The notes: generated by a model not told the origin, from the sequence alone. A stretch of 64,000 nt of DNA from Weeksellaceae bacterium (GCA_949788275.1 OX460916.1:372001-436000), one strand, 5' to 3'. Shown: positions 8,627-16,934, counted from the stretch's first letter. Made by a program: numbers and translations.

Positions 8627-8932
8627 ATGAAAACAGATTTAATTTTACGAGAAAAATTAGCATTAGAACGCACGCACATGGCCAGTCGCTCTACTTTTTT
8701 AGCCTTCTTAAGAACCTCGATGTATTTTATGGTGGCCGCCCTATCTTTAAATCAGCTATTGGAAATACCTACAAAGAATATGCTCATTATTGGATTAGCC
8801 ATAGGGTCTATACTTATTTTTATATATGGGTTGTTTACTTTTATTAAAGAAAAACGTTGGATTGAGGCTCAAAGAAAACATATTGGCTGTTACCAATTAA
8901 CCTATGAAAACACCAAAAAAAATCCTCTTTGA
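8627..8932 (+). CDS. DUF202-family inner-membrane protein (YidH-like)
   Basis: I start at the ATG at 8627, giving 101 aa beginning MKTDLILREKLALERTHMA; a GTG 45 nt upstream would precede the likely promoter. The N-terminal REKLALERT...LAFLRTS motif defines DUF202, followed by two transmembrane helices (about residues 30-75). The biochemical role of DUF202 is unknown. It is divergent from the sulfur-transport operon and shares its operator-like palindrome, so a role in the same response is plausible. The stop codon lies within a terminator hairpin. Confidence 0.85.
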   Translation: MKTDLILREKLALERTHMASRSTFLAFLRTSMYFMVAALSLNQLLEIPTKNMLIIGLAIGSILIFIYGLFTFIKEKRWIEAQRKHIGCYQLTYENTKKNPL

Positions 8933-8946
8933 TAGAGGATTTTTTT
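8917..8946. terminator. Bidirectional terminator between DUF202 and tyrS
   Basis: Arms AAAAAATCCTC and GAGGATTTTTT around TTTGATA, with A- and T-runs on both sides. It overlaps the DUF202 stop and lies just beyond the tyrS stop, so it can serve both converging genes. Confidence 0.85.
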
Positions 8947-8964
8947 AAAGTTTAAGCGTTGGAA

Positions 8965-10167
8965 TTAGGCATGAAGTTCAAAGAACGCTCTTTTTCCTAT
9001 TTTAATTTTGGTGGAATCAATTAAATCAATCTGCATCAATGGGTCAATTATTTTTTCGTCATTTAAGTGAACAGCACCACTTTGTATTAAGCGACGAATT
9101 GCTGATTTAGTGACATCTGTTTTTAATTGTACCGCTAAATCGAGTAAAGAAATCGTATTCCCTGTAACCGTTAACGACTCGATAGCGATCGGTTCGAAAT
9201 GTTTTTCTTCAAACTTTTTGTTTTGAAATTGGTTCACGAAAAAAGCCTCTGCTTCTTCAGCAGCCACGGTATTGTGGTATTGAGTGATAATGTTTTTAGC
9301 GATCAGCTTCTTAATATTCATTGGGTTTTCACCTTCGGCGAGGCGTTTTCTAATAACAGTCTCTTCTTCCAGTGAAAAATTAGTTGTCAATCTTATGTAT
9401 TCATCAATCAATTCATCCCCAATAGACATCACTTTCCCAAACATGTCGTTTGGTTCATCCGTTAAGCCGATAATGTTATTCAACGACTTACTCATCTTCT
9501 CTTTTCCATCTAAACCACGAAGTAGGGGCATACACATCACAATCTGAGGACTCATCTGAAAGTTTTCTTGCAATTGACGGCCCATCGCGCAATTAAACAA
9601 TTGATCCGTTCCGCCCATTTCGATATCACTATTAATTTGAACAGAATCATAGGCTTGTAATATAGGGTAAACCAATTCGTGCATGGCGATGGGAGTGTTT
9701 TCAGTAAATCGTTTATTGAAATCGTTTCTATGCATTAATTGCGCTACGGTCACTTTCGACATAATTTGTAAAACTTCAGAAAAAGGAAGTGCATCCAACC
9801 AATCTGAATTGTAAACAAGGGTACATTTTTCAACGTCGATAATTTTGCCAACTTGTTCAATATAAGTTTGAGCATTACGCATCACCATGTCTTTGTCTAA
9901 TGGCGGGCGACTTTTATTCTTTCCAGAAGGATCGCCAATACGAGCGGTGAAACTACCAACCAAGATAATAACTCGATGACCTAAGTCTTGGAATTCTTTC
10001 AGTTTTTTCAAAACCACAGCATGCCCTAAATGAAGGTCTGGAGCTGTAGGATCGAATCCTAGTTTAATTTGTAAAGGGCGGTTTTCCTCTTTAGCTTGTT
10101 TTAATTTTATCTCCAATCCGTTTTCAGGAAGGATAATGTCTACATTGTTTTTTAATGCTTGAATCAT
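8965..10167 (-). CDS. tyrS: Tyrosyl-tRNA synthetase
   Basis: TyrS charges tRNA-Tyr. I start at the ATG at 10167 (400 aa, MIQALKNNVD); a TTG 18 nt further upstream overlaps the terminator T-run. The class I motifs are clear: HLGH in PTAPDLHLGHAVVLKKL and KMSKS in GKEKMSKSLNN. The tyrosine-specific region lies between them (YPILQAYDS). The C-terminal S4-like RNA-binding domain is present from about residue 330 (SAIRRLIQSGAVHLN). The gene is preceded by a terminator hairpin and a Tyr-rich leader ORF, which point to control by tyrosine attenuation. Confidence 0.97.
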   Translation of the reverse strand: MIQALKNNVDIILPENGLEIKLKQAKEENRPLQIKLGFDPTAPDLHLGHAVVLKKLKEFQDLGHRVIILVGSFTARIGDPSGKNKSRPPLDKDMVMRNAQTYIEQVGKIIDVEKCTLVYNSDWLDALPFSEVLQIMSKVTVAQLMHRNDFNKRFTENTPIAMHELVYPILQAYDSVQINSDIEMGGTDQLFNCAMGRQLQENFQMSPQIVMCMPLLRGLDGKEKMSKSLNNIIGLTDEPNDMFGKVMSIGDELIDEYIRLTTNFSLEEETVIRKRLAEGENPMNIKKLIAKNIITQYHNTVAAEEAEAFFVNQFQNKKFEEKHFEPIAIESLTVTGNTISLLDLAVQLKTDVTKSAIRRLIQSGAVHLNDEKIIDPLMQIDLIDSTKIKIGKRAFFELHA

Positions 10168-10183
10168 GGTAAAAGTTTTTAAC

Positions 10184-10214
10184 AAAAAAAGCCCGAACGT
10201 GTCAACGTTCGGGC
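10184..10214 (-). terminator. Attenuator (intrinsic terminator) of the tyrS leader
   Basis: Perfect 10-bp stem GCCCGAACGT/ACGTTCGGGC with a 4-nt loop, followed on the minus strand by seven T. It ends 16 nt before the tyrS ATG, so it can only act within the tyrS leader transcript and not for any upstream gene. Its 5' arm can instead pair with a segment inside the leader ORF. Confidence 0.88.
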
Positions 10215-10313
10215 CTGTATATGGTTGTGATTTAAATCGATTAACGAATTAATATTTATTTCGTAAAAAAGCACAACTACCCGAACCATTATAACGGCTG
10301 CTATAATAGTTGT
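10207..10313 (-). promoter_or_regulatory. tyrS leader antiterminator and protector hairpins
   Basis: Read on the minus strand. Segment 2, GTTCGGG (10286-10280) plus GTTGTG (10277-10272), can pair with segment 3, CACAAC (10229-10224) plus CCCGAAC (10213-10207); segment 3 includes the 5' arm of the terminator, so the two structures exclude each other. Segment 1, ACAACTA (10312-10306 region; plus-strand 10307-10313), overlaps the tandem Tyr codons and can pair with TAGTTGT (plus-strand 10273-10279), with an inner TTATA/TATAA stem. A ribosome stalled at the Tyr codons would mask segment 1, favour 2:3 and allow transcription of tyrS. Confidence 0.75.
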
Positions 10314-10353
10314 TAAAAAAAGGTAGGCGTAAAATATTTTTTAAGAATTTCAT
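10249..10353 (-). CDS. Tyrosine leader peptide of the tyrS attenuator
   Basis: A 34-codon ORF starting ATG at 10353 and ending TAA at 10249. It contains four Tyr codons: a tandem pair at positions 16-17, one at 21, and the last sense codon at 34. It also has doublets FF, NN and SS. The ATG is only 9 nt after a TACCTTTG promoter box, so the mRNA is nearly leaderless. It has no relation to known proteins that I can see and reads as a control ORF. The assignment rests on position, Tyr content and the mutually exclusive RNA structures downstream. Confidence 0.75.
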   Translation of the reverse strand: MKFLKNILRLPFFNNYYSSRYNGSGSCAFLRNKY

Positions 10354-10362
10354 ATCTGGCAA

Positions 10363-10370
10363 CAAAGGTA
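10363..10370 (-). promoter_or_regulatory. Minus-7 box TACCTTTG for the tyrS leader
   Basis: Matches TAnnTTTG on the minus strand. No strong minus-33 element is seen; a T-rich tract occupies that position. Confidence 0.6.
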
Positions 10371-10521
10371 TTAATTATTTTAGAGGATAAAAAAATAGTC
10401 AGCTGCATTTATTGAGAAATCGTAACAACTGCACAATAGTTAAAATTTAAACGAATATTTTTTGAATAACCGTTATCTTTTTGAATAAAAAGCCCATTTT
10501 TGCAGCAAATTTATAGAATCA

Positions 10522-10848
10522 ATGAATTGGATCATTTTAATCCTTGCTGGCCTCTGTGAAGTAGGTTTTGCAAGCTGTCTAGGAAAAGCCAAAGAAACAA
10601 CAGGCAATGAAATGTATGCTTGGTATGGTGGTTTTATCGTATTCCTCGTTGTTAGTATGCTTTTATTAATTAAAGCGACCCAAACGTTACCGATCGGTAC
10701 AGCTTATGCTATATGGACAGGGATAGGTGCCGTAGGAACGGTTTTGATGGGCATTTTCTTCTTTAAAGAGCCCATGAGTTTTTGGCGGATATTTTTCTTA
10801 ATCACCTTAATTTCTTCAATTGTTGGTTTAAAGTTTGTTGCCAACTAA
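10522..10848 (+). CDS. Small multidrug resistance family exporter, Gdx/SugE-like
   Basis: A 108-aa four-helix inner-membrane transporter of the SMR family that works as a dual-topology dimer. The conserved membrane glutamate is Glu13 in LAGLCEVGFA, and the helix-3 signature GTAYAIWTGIGAVGTVLMG is typical of the SugE/Gdx branch, which exports guanidinium rather than bulky drugs. No obvious riboswitch precedes it; the 5' region only shows AT-rich DNA with a TTTTTGC promoter-like box. Substrate assignment comes from the family, not from this locus. Confidence 0.88.
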   Translation: MNWIILILAGLCEVGFASCLGKAKETTGNEMYAWYGGFIVFLVVSMLLLIKATQTLPIGTAYAIWTGIGAVGTVLMGIFFFKEPMSFWRIFFLITLISSIVGLKFVAN

Positions 10849-10859
10849 GCGCATTGAAT

Positions 10860-11231
10860 TTAGAAATTTAAGTGGTAAACGTCACTTTCATTACGAGGGA
10901 TTTTTCCATAACTAAATCCACCTGGTTCGGGGATAATTTCAACAAAATCAAACGAAAGACAATCTTTTGGAAGACCTTTAAAGATCAAGGTGAAATTCAA
11001 TGTTTCGCCTAGCTTTACAGGGGTCCATCGTGGATACATGCGTATACCTTCCGCATGAACTAATGGGTAGTGGTAGCCGTTTTGGTTACTAATAATGTAC
11101 GTACTAGGCCATATCCGTGCAGCATCTTCCTCATCCGTCGCTGTCATGTGACAATGAATGATGACTTGTTTTTCTTCATCAACCAATTCCAATAATTCAG
11201 GTGAAATATGGGGTTTAGTAAGCAGATCCAT
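10860..11231 (-). CDS. Conserved hypothetical protein (123 aa)
   Basis: I do not recognise a domain. The protein is soluble and beta-rich, with IIHCHMTATDEEDAARIW, a Trp/Tyr/Pro-rich middle and a C-terminal strand region EIIPEPGGFSYGKIPRNE. It has no signal peptide and no membrane segment. Its start overlaps the end of the VF530 gene by 17 nt, so the two are probably co-translated. The function is unknown. Confidence 0.8.
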   Translation of the reverse strand: MDLLTKPHISPELLELVDEEKQVIIHCHMTATDEEDAARIWPSTYIISNQNGYHYPLVHAEGIRMYPRWTPVKLGETLNFTLIFKGLPKDCLSFDFVEIIPEPGGFSYGKIPRNESDVYHLNF

Positions 11232-11454
11232 TTTTTTTATTTATAACGTTGATGTATAATTCTTCGACCTTGGCTCTTGCCCAAGGGGTGCGACGTAAAA
11301 ATTTTAAAGAAGATTTTAGACTAGGATCTTGCTGAAAACAATTAATCGATATACGATTTCCTAAGCCTTCCCATCCTCCATAGTGGAGAACCAATTCCTC
11401 TAAGATATCGTCGAGTCTTTTATTGTGTAGGGGGTTGTTGGGTTGTTTTTCCAT
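11215..11454 (-). CDS. VF530-family DNA-binding protein (DUF2132)
   Basis: A 79-aa protein matching the VF530 family: NNPLHNKRLDDILEELVLHYGGWEGLG followed by the hallmark DPSLKSSLKFLRRTPWAR, which ends the small helical fold. A member of the family has been shown to bind DNA as a double-domain helical protein; the physiological role is unknown. It is first in a two-gene operon with the 123-aa hypothetical protein. Confidence 0.9.
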   Translation of the reverse strand: MEKQPNNPLHNKRLDDILEELVLHYGGWEGLGNRISINCFQQDPSLKSSLKFLRRTPWARAKVEELYINVINKKNGSAY

Positions 11455-11582
11455 GCTTCAATTTTCAGGGCAAAGGTAAAGATATTCTTGAGATGTTTAA
11501 TAGTGCTTACGAATAGTCCCTTCAAAATTGGTGTTTTTTCTTGAAAAGCAGTAACTTTAAAAGGACTAAAGAACCCAAAACT

Positions 11583-12473
11583 ATGGCATTTGTAGATTAT
11601 TACGAACGATTAGGTGTAGCTAAAACAGCTTCAGCCGATGAAATAAAAAAAGCGTACCGAAAATTAGCGCGTAAATACCATCCCGATTTAAATCCAAACG
11701 ACGAACAAGCGAGTCAGAAATTTAAAGAGATTAATGAAGCCAATGAAGTATTAAGCGATGCTAAAAAACGCCAGCAATACGATCAATACGGAGAACATTG
11801 GGAGCAAGGTGAAGCTTATGCAAAAGCTCGTCAGCAACAATCCCAACAAAACTATTATGATAGCTCCCAAGGATTTAATGACTTCGATGGGTATTCCGAT
11901 TTTTTTGGATCGATGTTCGGTAAAGATGGTCGTCGAAGGAGTTCTGGATTCAAAGGTGAAGATATTCAGGCCAGTTTACGCTTAAACTTAACCGATGTGT
12001 TGACCGATCAAAAACAAACGCTCACCGTTAATGGGAAGAATATCCGCTTAACAATTCCTGCTGGAGTGGTTGATCAACAGACTATAAAAATTAAAGGACA
12101 TGGCGGAAAAGGGTATAACAATGGACCAAATGGTGACTTGTATATCCGATTTGACATTGTTAATAATACCGCTTTTGAAGTCAAAGGAGCAGACTTATAT
12201 ACTACAGTTCCTTTAAATCTCTACGATGCCATCTTAGGGGGAGAAGTTCTTTTGGAAACCTTGTCTGGAACAGTAAAAATACCAGTTCAGGAACTCACTC
12301 AAAATAAGAGAAAGGTGAAGTTAAAAGGAAAAGGATTACCCGTTTATAAGAAAGAAGGTGTAAACGGTGATCTGTATGTCACTTTTGATGTTCAACTCCC
12401 AACGGCCCTTTCAGCGAAAGAGAAAACACTTTTTGAAGAATTGAAAACCATACAATCATCCTTAAATCAATAA
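11583..12473 (+). CDS. cbpA: CbpA-type J-domain co-chaperone
   Basis: A 296-aa DnaJ-like protein without the zinc-finger domain. I start at the ATG at 11583 ([11 protein letters not shown]); a TTG 42 nt upstream adds an unrelated tail. The J domain covers about residues 1-70 with the HPD motif in [14 protein letters not shown]-like, Gln/Tyr/Asp-rich linker follows. Two C-terminal substrate-binding beta domains begin with [15 protein letters not shown]. It stimulates DnaK and may bind curved DNA, as in E. coli CbpA. Its modulator cbpM follows after 3 nt. Confidence 0.93.
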   Translation: MAFVDYYERLGVAKTASADEIKKAYRKLARKYHPDLNPNDEQASQKFKEINEANEVLSDAKKRQQYDQYGEHWEQGEAYAKARQQQSQQNYYDSSQGFNDFDGYSDFFGSMFGKDGRRRSSGFKGEDIQASLRLNLTDVLTDQKQTLTVNGKNIRLTIPAGVVDQQTIKIKGHGGKGYNNGPNGDLYIRFDIVNNTAFEVKGADLYTTVPLNLYDAILGGEVLLETLSGTVKIPVQELTQNKRKVKLKGKGLPVYKKEGVNGDLYVTFDVQLPTALSAKEKTLFEELKTIQSSLNQ

Positions 12474-12476
12474 AGT

Positions 12477-12752
12477 ATGAAATCGCATTTAAGCATATCT
12501 CTGCAAACATATTGTACGTTTCATGAAATTGAACCTGTATTTATTCTCGATTTACATCAACAAGGGTTGGTCGAATTAGCCCTGCAAAACAATGAATATT
12601 TTATCCTCGAGCATCACCTACCTCAAATTGAACGGTATATTCAATTTCATTATGAATTGGGTATTAATATCGAAGGTTTAGAAGTGATTAACGGATTGTT
12701 GGATCGAATAACGGATCTCCAAGCCCAAATTAATCAATTGAATCATAGATAA
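12477..12752 (+). CDS. cbpM: CbpM-like chaperone modulator
   Basis: A 91-aa helical protein of the CbpM/MerR-like family that binds the J domain of CbpA and blocks its action. The pattern TYCTFHEIEPVFILDLHQQG, then LPQIERYIQFHYELGINIEG and a C-terminal coiled-coil LLDRITDLQAQINQL, is typical. It is placed directly after cbpA, the arrangement seen in many bacteria, which strengthens the assignment. Confidence 0.88.
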   Translation: MKSHLSISLQTYCTFHEIEPVFILDLHQQGLVELALQNNEYFILEHHLPQIERYIQFHYELGINIEGLEVINGLLDRITDLQAQINQLNHR

Positions 12753-12777
12753 TGATTCGCATTCGAAGGTTTATCTG

Positions 12778-12786
12778 TATTTTTGC
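12778..12786 (+). promoter_or_regulatory. Minus-7 box TATTTTTGC for rlmF
   Basis: A consensus TAnnTTTGC box 15 nt before the rlmF ATG, just after the cbpM stop. Confidence 0.6.
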
Positions 12787-12801
12787 ATAAAATAATGAAG
12801 A

Positions 12802-13713
12802 ATGAATACGCCTGAAAAGAAGAAAGTAAAAAAACTCCACCCGAGAAATAAGCATTTATCATCGTATAATTTCGAGAAATTGATCGCGATATATCCTGTT
12901 TTAAAAAAATATGTTATTCCGAACAAGGAGGGAGAACCAACTATTAACTTTTCGGATAGAGAAGCGGTGAAGGCGTTGAATAAAGCGTTATTAAGAACGT
13001 ATTACGATATTGACTACTGGGAATTACCTTCGGATAACTTATGTCCTCCAATTCCAGGGCGTGCAGATTATATCCACTATGCAGCCGATATTTTAGGCGA
13101 GGCCCATGATGGCGTAATTCCTCGTGGACGTGATGTACATGTTTTAGACGTGGGTGTCGGTGCAAATTGTATTTATCCAATTATTGGGAATTATGAGTAC
13201 GATTGGACGTTTGTGGGGTCAGAATTGGATTACCAATCCCATAAAAATGCATCAGAAATTGTCCGTAAAAATAATAGTTTACGTAACCGCGTCGACATTC
13301 GTATGCAGTTTAATCCCATTAATATTTTTAAGAATATTATTAAAGAAGGTGAAAAATTTGATATAACGATTTGTAATCCTCCCTTTTTTCGTTCAAACCA
13401 AGAGGTGATGGAACAAACTATGCGTAAATTAAAAAATCTTGGAAACCAATCCGATCAGAAACCCATCCAAAACTTTGGGGGAAATAATTCCGAATTATGG
13501 TGCCGTGGGGGTGAACGTACGTTTATTACCGCCATGATCCGAGAAAGCGTCGACTATAAAAAACAAGTAAAATGGTTTTCAACGCTAGTCTCTAGAAAAG
13601 ATAATTTAAAACCATTGGAACTCTTATTGGGTAGATCCGGTGCAAAAGAAGTGCGCATTGTGAATATGGAACAAGGTAACAAGATTACACGAATTTTAGC
13701 CTGGCGATTCTAA
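12802..13713 (+). CDS. rlmF: 23S rRNA m6A1618 methyltransferase
   Basis: RlmF methylates N6 of adenosine 1618 in 23S rRNA. The 303-aa protein opens with a basic KKKVKKLHPRNKHLSSYNF segment characteristic of the family, has a SAM-binding motif VLDVGVGANCIYP, and the catalytic NPPF tetrad as ICNPPFFRS. Length and motif order agree with E. coli RlmF (YbiN). It has its own promoter box and is separate from the cbpAM operon. Confidence 0.93.
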   Translation: MNTPEKKKVKKLHPRNKHLSSYNFEKLIAIYPVLKKYVIPNKEGEPTINFSDREAVKALNKALLRTYYDIDYWELPSDNLCPPIPGRADYIHYAADILGEAHDGVIPRGRDVHVLDVGVGANCIYPIIGNYEYDWTFVGSELDYQSHKNASEIVRKNNSLRNRVDIRMQFNPINIFKNIIKEGEKFDITICNPPFFRSNQEVMEQTMRKLKNLGNQSDQKPIQNFGGNNSELWCRGGERTFITAMIRESVDYKKQVKWFSTLVSRKDNLKPLELLLGRSGAKEVRIVNMEQGNKITRILAWRF

Positions 13714-13751
13714 TTTAACCAAGATTTAATCGTGGTACATATCATCACCAA

Positions 13752-14639
13752 ATGAGTAAAAACCAATACCCAACATTTGATATTTGTAATTTAAATGCGA
13801 ATAAAAACGAAAACGATCTGTTGAATATTGATCGGTTTAAAGGCTATATATCGAGTAACCCACACTTAGAGGAGGTCCATAGTCATTCGTATTTTCATTT
13901 GGTCTATTTTACAAAAGGTAAAGGAAAACATATTATCGATTTTGAATCATTCCCTGTTGAAAAGGGAATGATTTATTTTATGAAACCCAGTCAAGTTCAT
14001 CAATGGTCTTTTGAAGATGATTTCGATGGCTATGTGATCAATTTTTCCGCTCACTTTTTCGATTGGTTAAAGATCAATTCCACATTATTGGACGACTTTT
14101 CATTCTTTCGTACCTTTAAATTATCAGAACAAGTCGTAAAGATAAAAGAGGAGCACCAAACCCAAATTGAAGCTATTTTTGAAAAATTGTTGAATGAAAG
14201 CCTAAAACACTCCATTTTTACAAACTTACAGATTGCCTTAACGCTAATTGAACTATTCATAGCTGTTGAACGCATAAAAACACTACCAACCGCATTGGGC
14301 AATACCGATAATAGTCACAGTGAATTTATGAAACGCTTTCAGAAATTATTGGAAAATAATTTTAAAACAGAACGGTTACCTAAAAATTACGCTGCAAACC
14401 TTAATGTCACCACCAGTTTCTTAAATTCTGTCTGTAAAGAGTTTTTTGGGAAATCATCCGGTGAAATGATTCGTGATCGTGTGATCCTTGAGGCTAAACG
14501 ATTATTGGTGAATTTTGATCTTACCATCAATCAAATCAGTTATTCACTTAACTTCAACGATAATTCTTATTTTGTGAAGTTTTTTAAAAAATATACAGGC
14601 TTAACTCCAGATCAATTTAGGAAAACAAATTATTTATAA
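13752..14639 (+). CDS. AraC-family transcriptional regulator
   Basis: A 295-aa regulator with an N-terminal cupin-like sensing domain (HSHSYFHLVYFTKGKG near residue 42, then PSQVHQWSF) and a C-terminal pair of helix-turn-helix motifs. The second HTH is well conserved: INQISYSLNFNDNSYFVKFF followed by KKYTGLTPDQFR. The inducer and targets are unknown. It stands alone between rlmF and ccoG on the same strand; whether it controls ccoG cannot be told. Confidence 0.92.
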   Translation: MSKNQYPTFDICNLNANKNENDLLNIDRFKGYISSNPHLEEVHSHSYFHLVYFTKGKGKHIIDFESFPVEKGMIYFMKPSQVHQWSFEDDFDGYVINFSAHFFDWLKINSTLLDDFSFFRTFKLSEQVVKIKEEHQTQIEAIFEKLLNESLKHSIFTNLQIALTLIELFIAVERIKTLPTALGNTDNSHSEFMKRFQKLLENNFKTERLPKNYAANLNVTTSFLNSVCKEFFGKSSGEMIRDRVILEAKRLLVNFDLTINQISYSLNFNDNSYFVKFFKKYTGLTPDQFRKTNYL

Positions 14640-14715
14640 TCGTTATATTTAAGCGCAAATCTGAAAAGTACCATTTAATCTAGCTTTAATGCCATTTTTT
14701 TTGCATTTATCTCCG

Positions 14716-14723
14716 TATTTTTG
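14716..14723 (+). promoter_or_regulatory. Minus-7 box TATTTTTG for ccoG
   Basis: Consensus-type box about 31 nt upstream of the ccoG ATG. Confidence 0.5.
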
Positions 14724-14754
14724 TTTGTATATTAATAGACAAATTGATAAGTAA

Positions 14755-16212
14755 ATGAAGCAGTCTAACTCAGATGATTTTACAAAAATCATAGATGCGG
14801 AAAATGAACAGTTTCGAACCGAAATTGGAACCATGAACCGTAAAGGAGAACGTAAATGGGTATATGCAAAAAAACCTTCTGGACGATTAACAAACTATCG
14901 TACACTGGTGGCTTATGCGTTACTTTTAGCTTTGGTTCTTTTACCGTTTATTAAATTACCCAATGGTAATCCAGTTTTTATGTTAAACGTGTTTAGTTCA
15001 CGTTTTATTCTTTTTGGTCAACCCTTCTTTACAACCGATTTCTTCTTATTAGCCATCGGAATGATTGTTGGTGTTGTATTCGTTATCCTATTTACAACTG
15101 TGTACGGACGTATCTTTTGTGGATGGATTTGTCCGCAAACTATTTTTATGGAAAGCGTCTTCCGACGTATTGAATTTATGATTGAAGGCGATCGAAACAA
15201 ACAAATTCGCTTAGATAAACAAGAGTGGGATGCTGATAAAATTGGAAAGAAAGGATTAAAGTGGTTTATCTATGCACTGATCTCTTTCTTCTTTGCCAAT
15301 ATTATGTTGAGCTATTTAATAGGAATGGACGATTTAATTTTTAACATCAAAGAAGGACCCGGTGAAAGTCCAACCATGTTCTTTGTTCTTCTTATTTTTA
15401 CGTCATTATTCTTCTTTGTATTTACATGGTTTCGTGAACAAGTGTGTACCTTAGTGTGTCCCTATGGACGTCTACAAGGTGTATTAATTGATAAAACAAC
15501 CATTCAAGTATCCTACGATTTCAAACGTGGTGAAAGTACAAATGGTCGTTCCAAATACCGGAAAAATGAAGACCGAGCAGCAGCCGGAAAAGGAGATTGT
15601 ATCGACTGTGGTCAGTGTGTTGCTGTATGTCCTACAGGAATCGATATTCGCCATGGTTCTCAGTTAGAATGTGTGAACTGTGCCGTATGTGTGGATGCTT
15701 GTGATGAAATCATGGAAAAAATTGATCTACCTAAAGGATTGATCAAGTATGCATCGGAAGACAATATTATCAACGGAACCAATTTTAAATTCACCGCCCG
15801 ATTGGCCGCTTTTACAGCTATCCTAGCAGGACTTCTAGTTGTGATGAGTGTATTCCTTACTAATCGAAGCGACATCGAAGTAAAGTTTTTACAGACACCA
15901 GGACGCGATTATGTGGAGAAAAAAGGTCTTATTGAAAATCAAATGCAGTATAACCTAATGAATAAAACCAATAAAGATCTGCAAGTGCATATCCGTGTAA
16001 AATCGCATAAAGATAGTCAAGTCGATATATTATCCGATGGAGGAAAAATCTTTGTGAAGAAAGGTGAATTAAAACAAGGCTATGTAAATGTTAAAATTCC
16101 TAAGAAAAACCTTTCGTCTTATAAAGAAAAAGTAATGCTTGAATTAGTCGATGAGAATAATCATGTCATCGATGCCTTTGAAATAAGTTTCATGGCACCA
16201 TTCAGCTACTAA
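14755..16212 (+). CDS. ccoG: cbb3 oxidase assembly protein CcoG (polyferredoxin)
   Basis: CcoG (FixG/RdxA) helps supply reduced copper for cbb3-type cytochrome oxidase assembly. The 485-aa protein has about five transmembrane helices, two CxxxC-type sites in loops (FCGWICPQT, VCTLVCPYG), and two 4Fe-4S motifs beginning CIDCGQCVAVCP and CVNCAVCVDAC. A C-terminal Ig-like FixG domain follows the last helix. In many genomes ccoG is beside ccoNOP or ccoS/ccoI; here it stands alone with its own promoter and terminator. Confidence 0.93.
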   Translation: MKQSNSDDFTKIIDAENEQFRTEIGTMNRKGERKWVYAKKPSGRLTNYRTLVAYALLLALVLLPFIKLPNGNPVFMLNVFSSRFILFGQPFFTTDFFLLAIGMIVGVVFVILFTTVYGRIFCGWICPQTIFMESVFRRIEFMIEGDRNKQIRLDKQEWDADKIGKKGLKWFIYALISFFFANIMLSYLIGMDDLIFNIKEGPGESPTMFFVLLIFTSLFFFVFTWFREQVCTLVCPYGRLQGVLIDKTTIQVSYDFKRGESTNGRSKYRKNEDRAAAGKGDCIDCGQCVAVCPTGIDIRHGSQLECVNCAVCVDACDEIMEKIDLPKGLIKYASEDNIINGTNFKFTARLAAFTAILAGLLVVMSVFLTNRSDIEVKFLQTPGRDYVEKKGLIENQMQYNLMNKTNKDLQVHIRVKSHKDSQVDILSDGGKIFVKKGELKQGYVNVKIPKKNLSSYKEKVMLELVDENNHVIDAFEISFMAPFSY

Positions 16213-16230
16213 GTTTAGATATTTAATGTG

Positions 16231-16269
16231 AAGGCCTTCATTCTTTTTTAAGAGTGAAGGCCTTTTTTT
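16231..16269 (+). terminator. ccoG terminator
   Basis: 15-bp stem AAGGCCTTCATTCTT (16231-16245) with AAGAGTGAAGGCCTT (16250-16264), one G-T wobble, followed by a T-run. Confidence 0.9.
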
Positions 16270-16417
16270 ATGAGAATTTTATGATTTGGCACGATATGTG
16301 TTAATGTTGTTTTGAGGATTTAACGAAATATTCTTTTTCTTCAATTCGAAGTAATTAGAGAATCATTAAGATGGTTTGATAAAAAAGGAAGTAGTTTTTG
16401 TTTAATCTTTAAAAGGC

Positions 16418-16501
16418 AACCAACCTAGGCCATATAAAAAAGGAAAACCCCCGTAAAAACGAGGGTTTTAACCTTAACCAACCTAAACCTATGAAAAAGC
16501 C
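16418..16501. repeat. Hairpin flanked by imperfect direct repeats
   Basis: Two similar 26-bp units begin AACCAACCTAGGCCATA (16418) and AACCAACCTAAACCTATG (16476). Between them is a hairpin AAAACCC/GGGTTTT with an inner CGT/ACG (about 16445-16470). On the minus strand the hairpin is followed by TTTTCCTTTTTT and resembles a terminator for a leftward transcript. A 26-codon ORF starts at the ATG at 16491 but looks like chance. Confidence 0.5.
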
Positions 16502-16559
16502 ATTAGCCTTTTATGTTTACAAATGTAACCATCTTTTTGTAAAAACCAAATTAATATTG

Positions 16560-16579
16560 TTTATTTCTTAAGAAATAAA
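16560..16579. repeat. Perfect 20-bp palindrome
   Basis: TTTATTTCTT followed directly by its reverse complement AAGAAATAAA. No loop and no T-run, so more like a protein-binding or cruciform site than a terminator. No gene start is near it. Confidence 0.5.
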
Positions 16580-16892
16580 TGGAATTCGTAGTGCTTTATA
16601 ACCTTATAATGTTGTTATTCAGCTTGTTTTACCAGTGAAAATATATTTTATTTTATTTCGCTTTGTGATAACCTCCTCCCTGATTTTAAATATCCTTGCC
16701 TTATTTTAGTACTTTTTGAATTAGCTTAACACAAACAGATTCTTTAAAATGAGTCTTGCTTGCCTAAGCGTAGATTTAAGCCATCTAAAAACAATTAGAA
16801 CCTTGTTGTTCATCTTTCTTAATACAGGCGCTTAAATTGCTCCTTTTTAATCTAGTAAGGCAGTAACACGATGGGAATCTTTGACGAGACAA

Positions 16893-16934
16893 TCAACCTA
16901 AATTAATTGGCGGCTTAGAATTAATTTAGGTTGA
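16893..16934. repeat. Inverted repeat with perfect 16-bp arms
   Basis: Arms TCAACCTAAATTAATT (16893-16908) and AATTAATTTAGGTTGA (16919-16934) flank a 10-nt GC-rich loop. It lacks a T-run on either strand. It is about 160 bp upstream of the rpsF promoter. It could be a structured RNA, a binding site or the scar of a mobile element. Confidence 0.65.

Noticed and set aside
10249-10353. T-box riboswitch as an explanation for the tyrS leader
   Set aside because: I find no AGGGUGGNACCGCG-like antiterminator or specifier loop, while a Tyr-rich ORF with competing stems is present.
16491-16571. 26-codon ORF starting MKKPLAFYVYK
   Set aside because: Short, no homology recalled, and its 3' part is the palindrome at 16560-16579.
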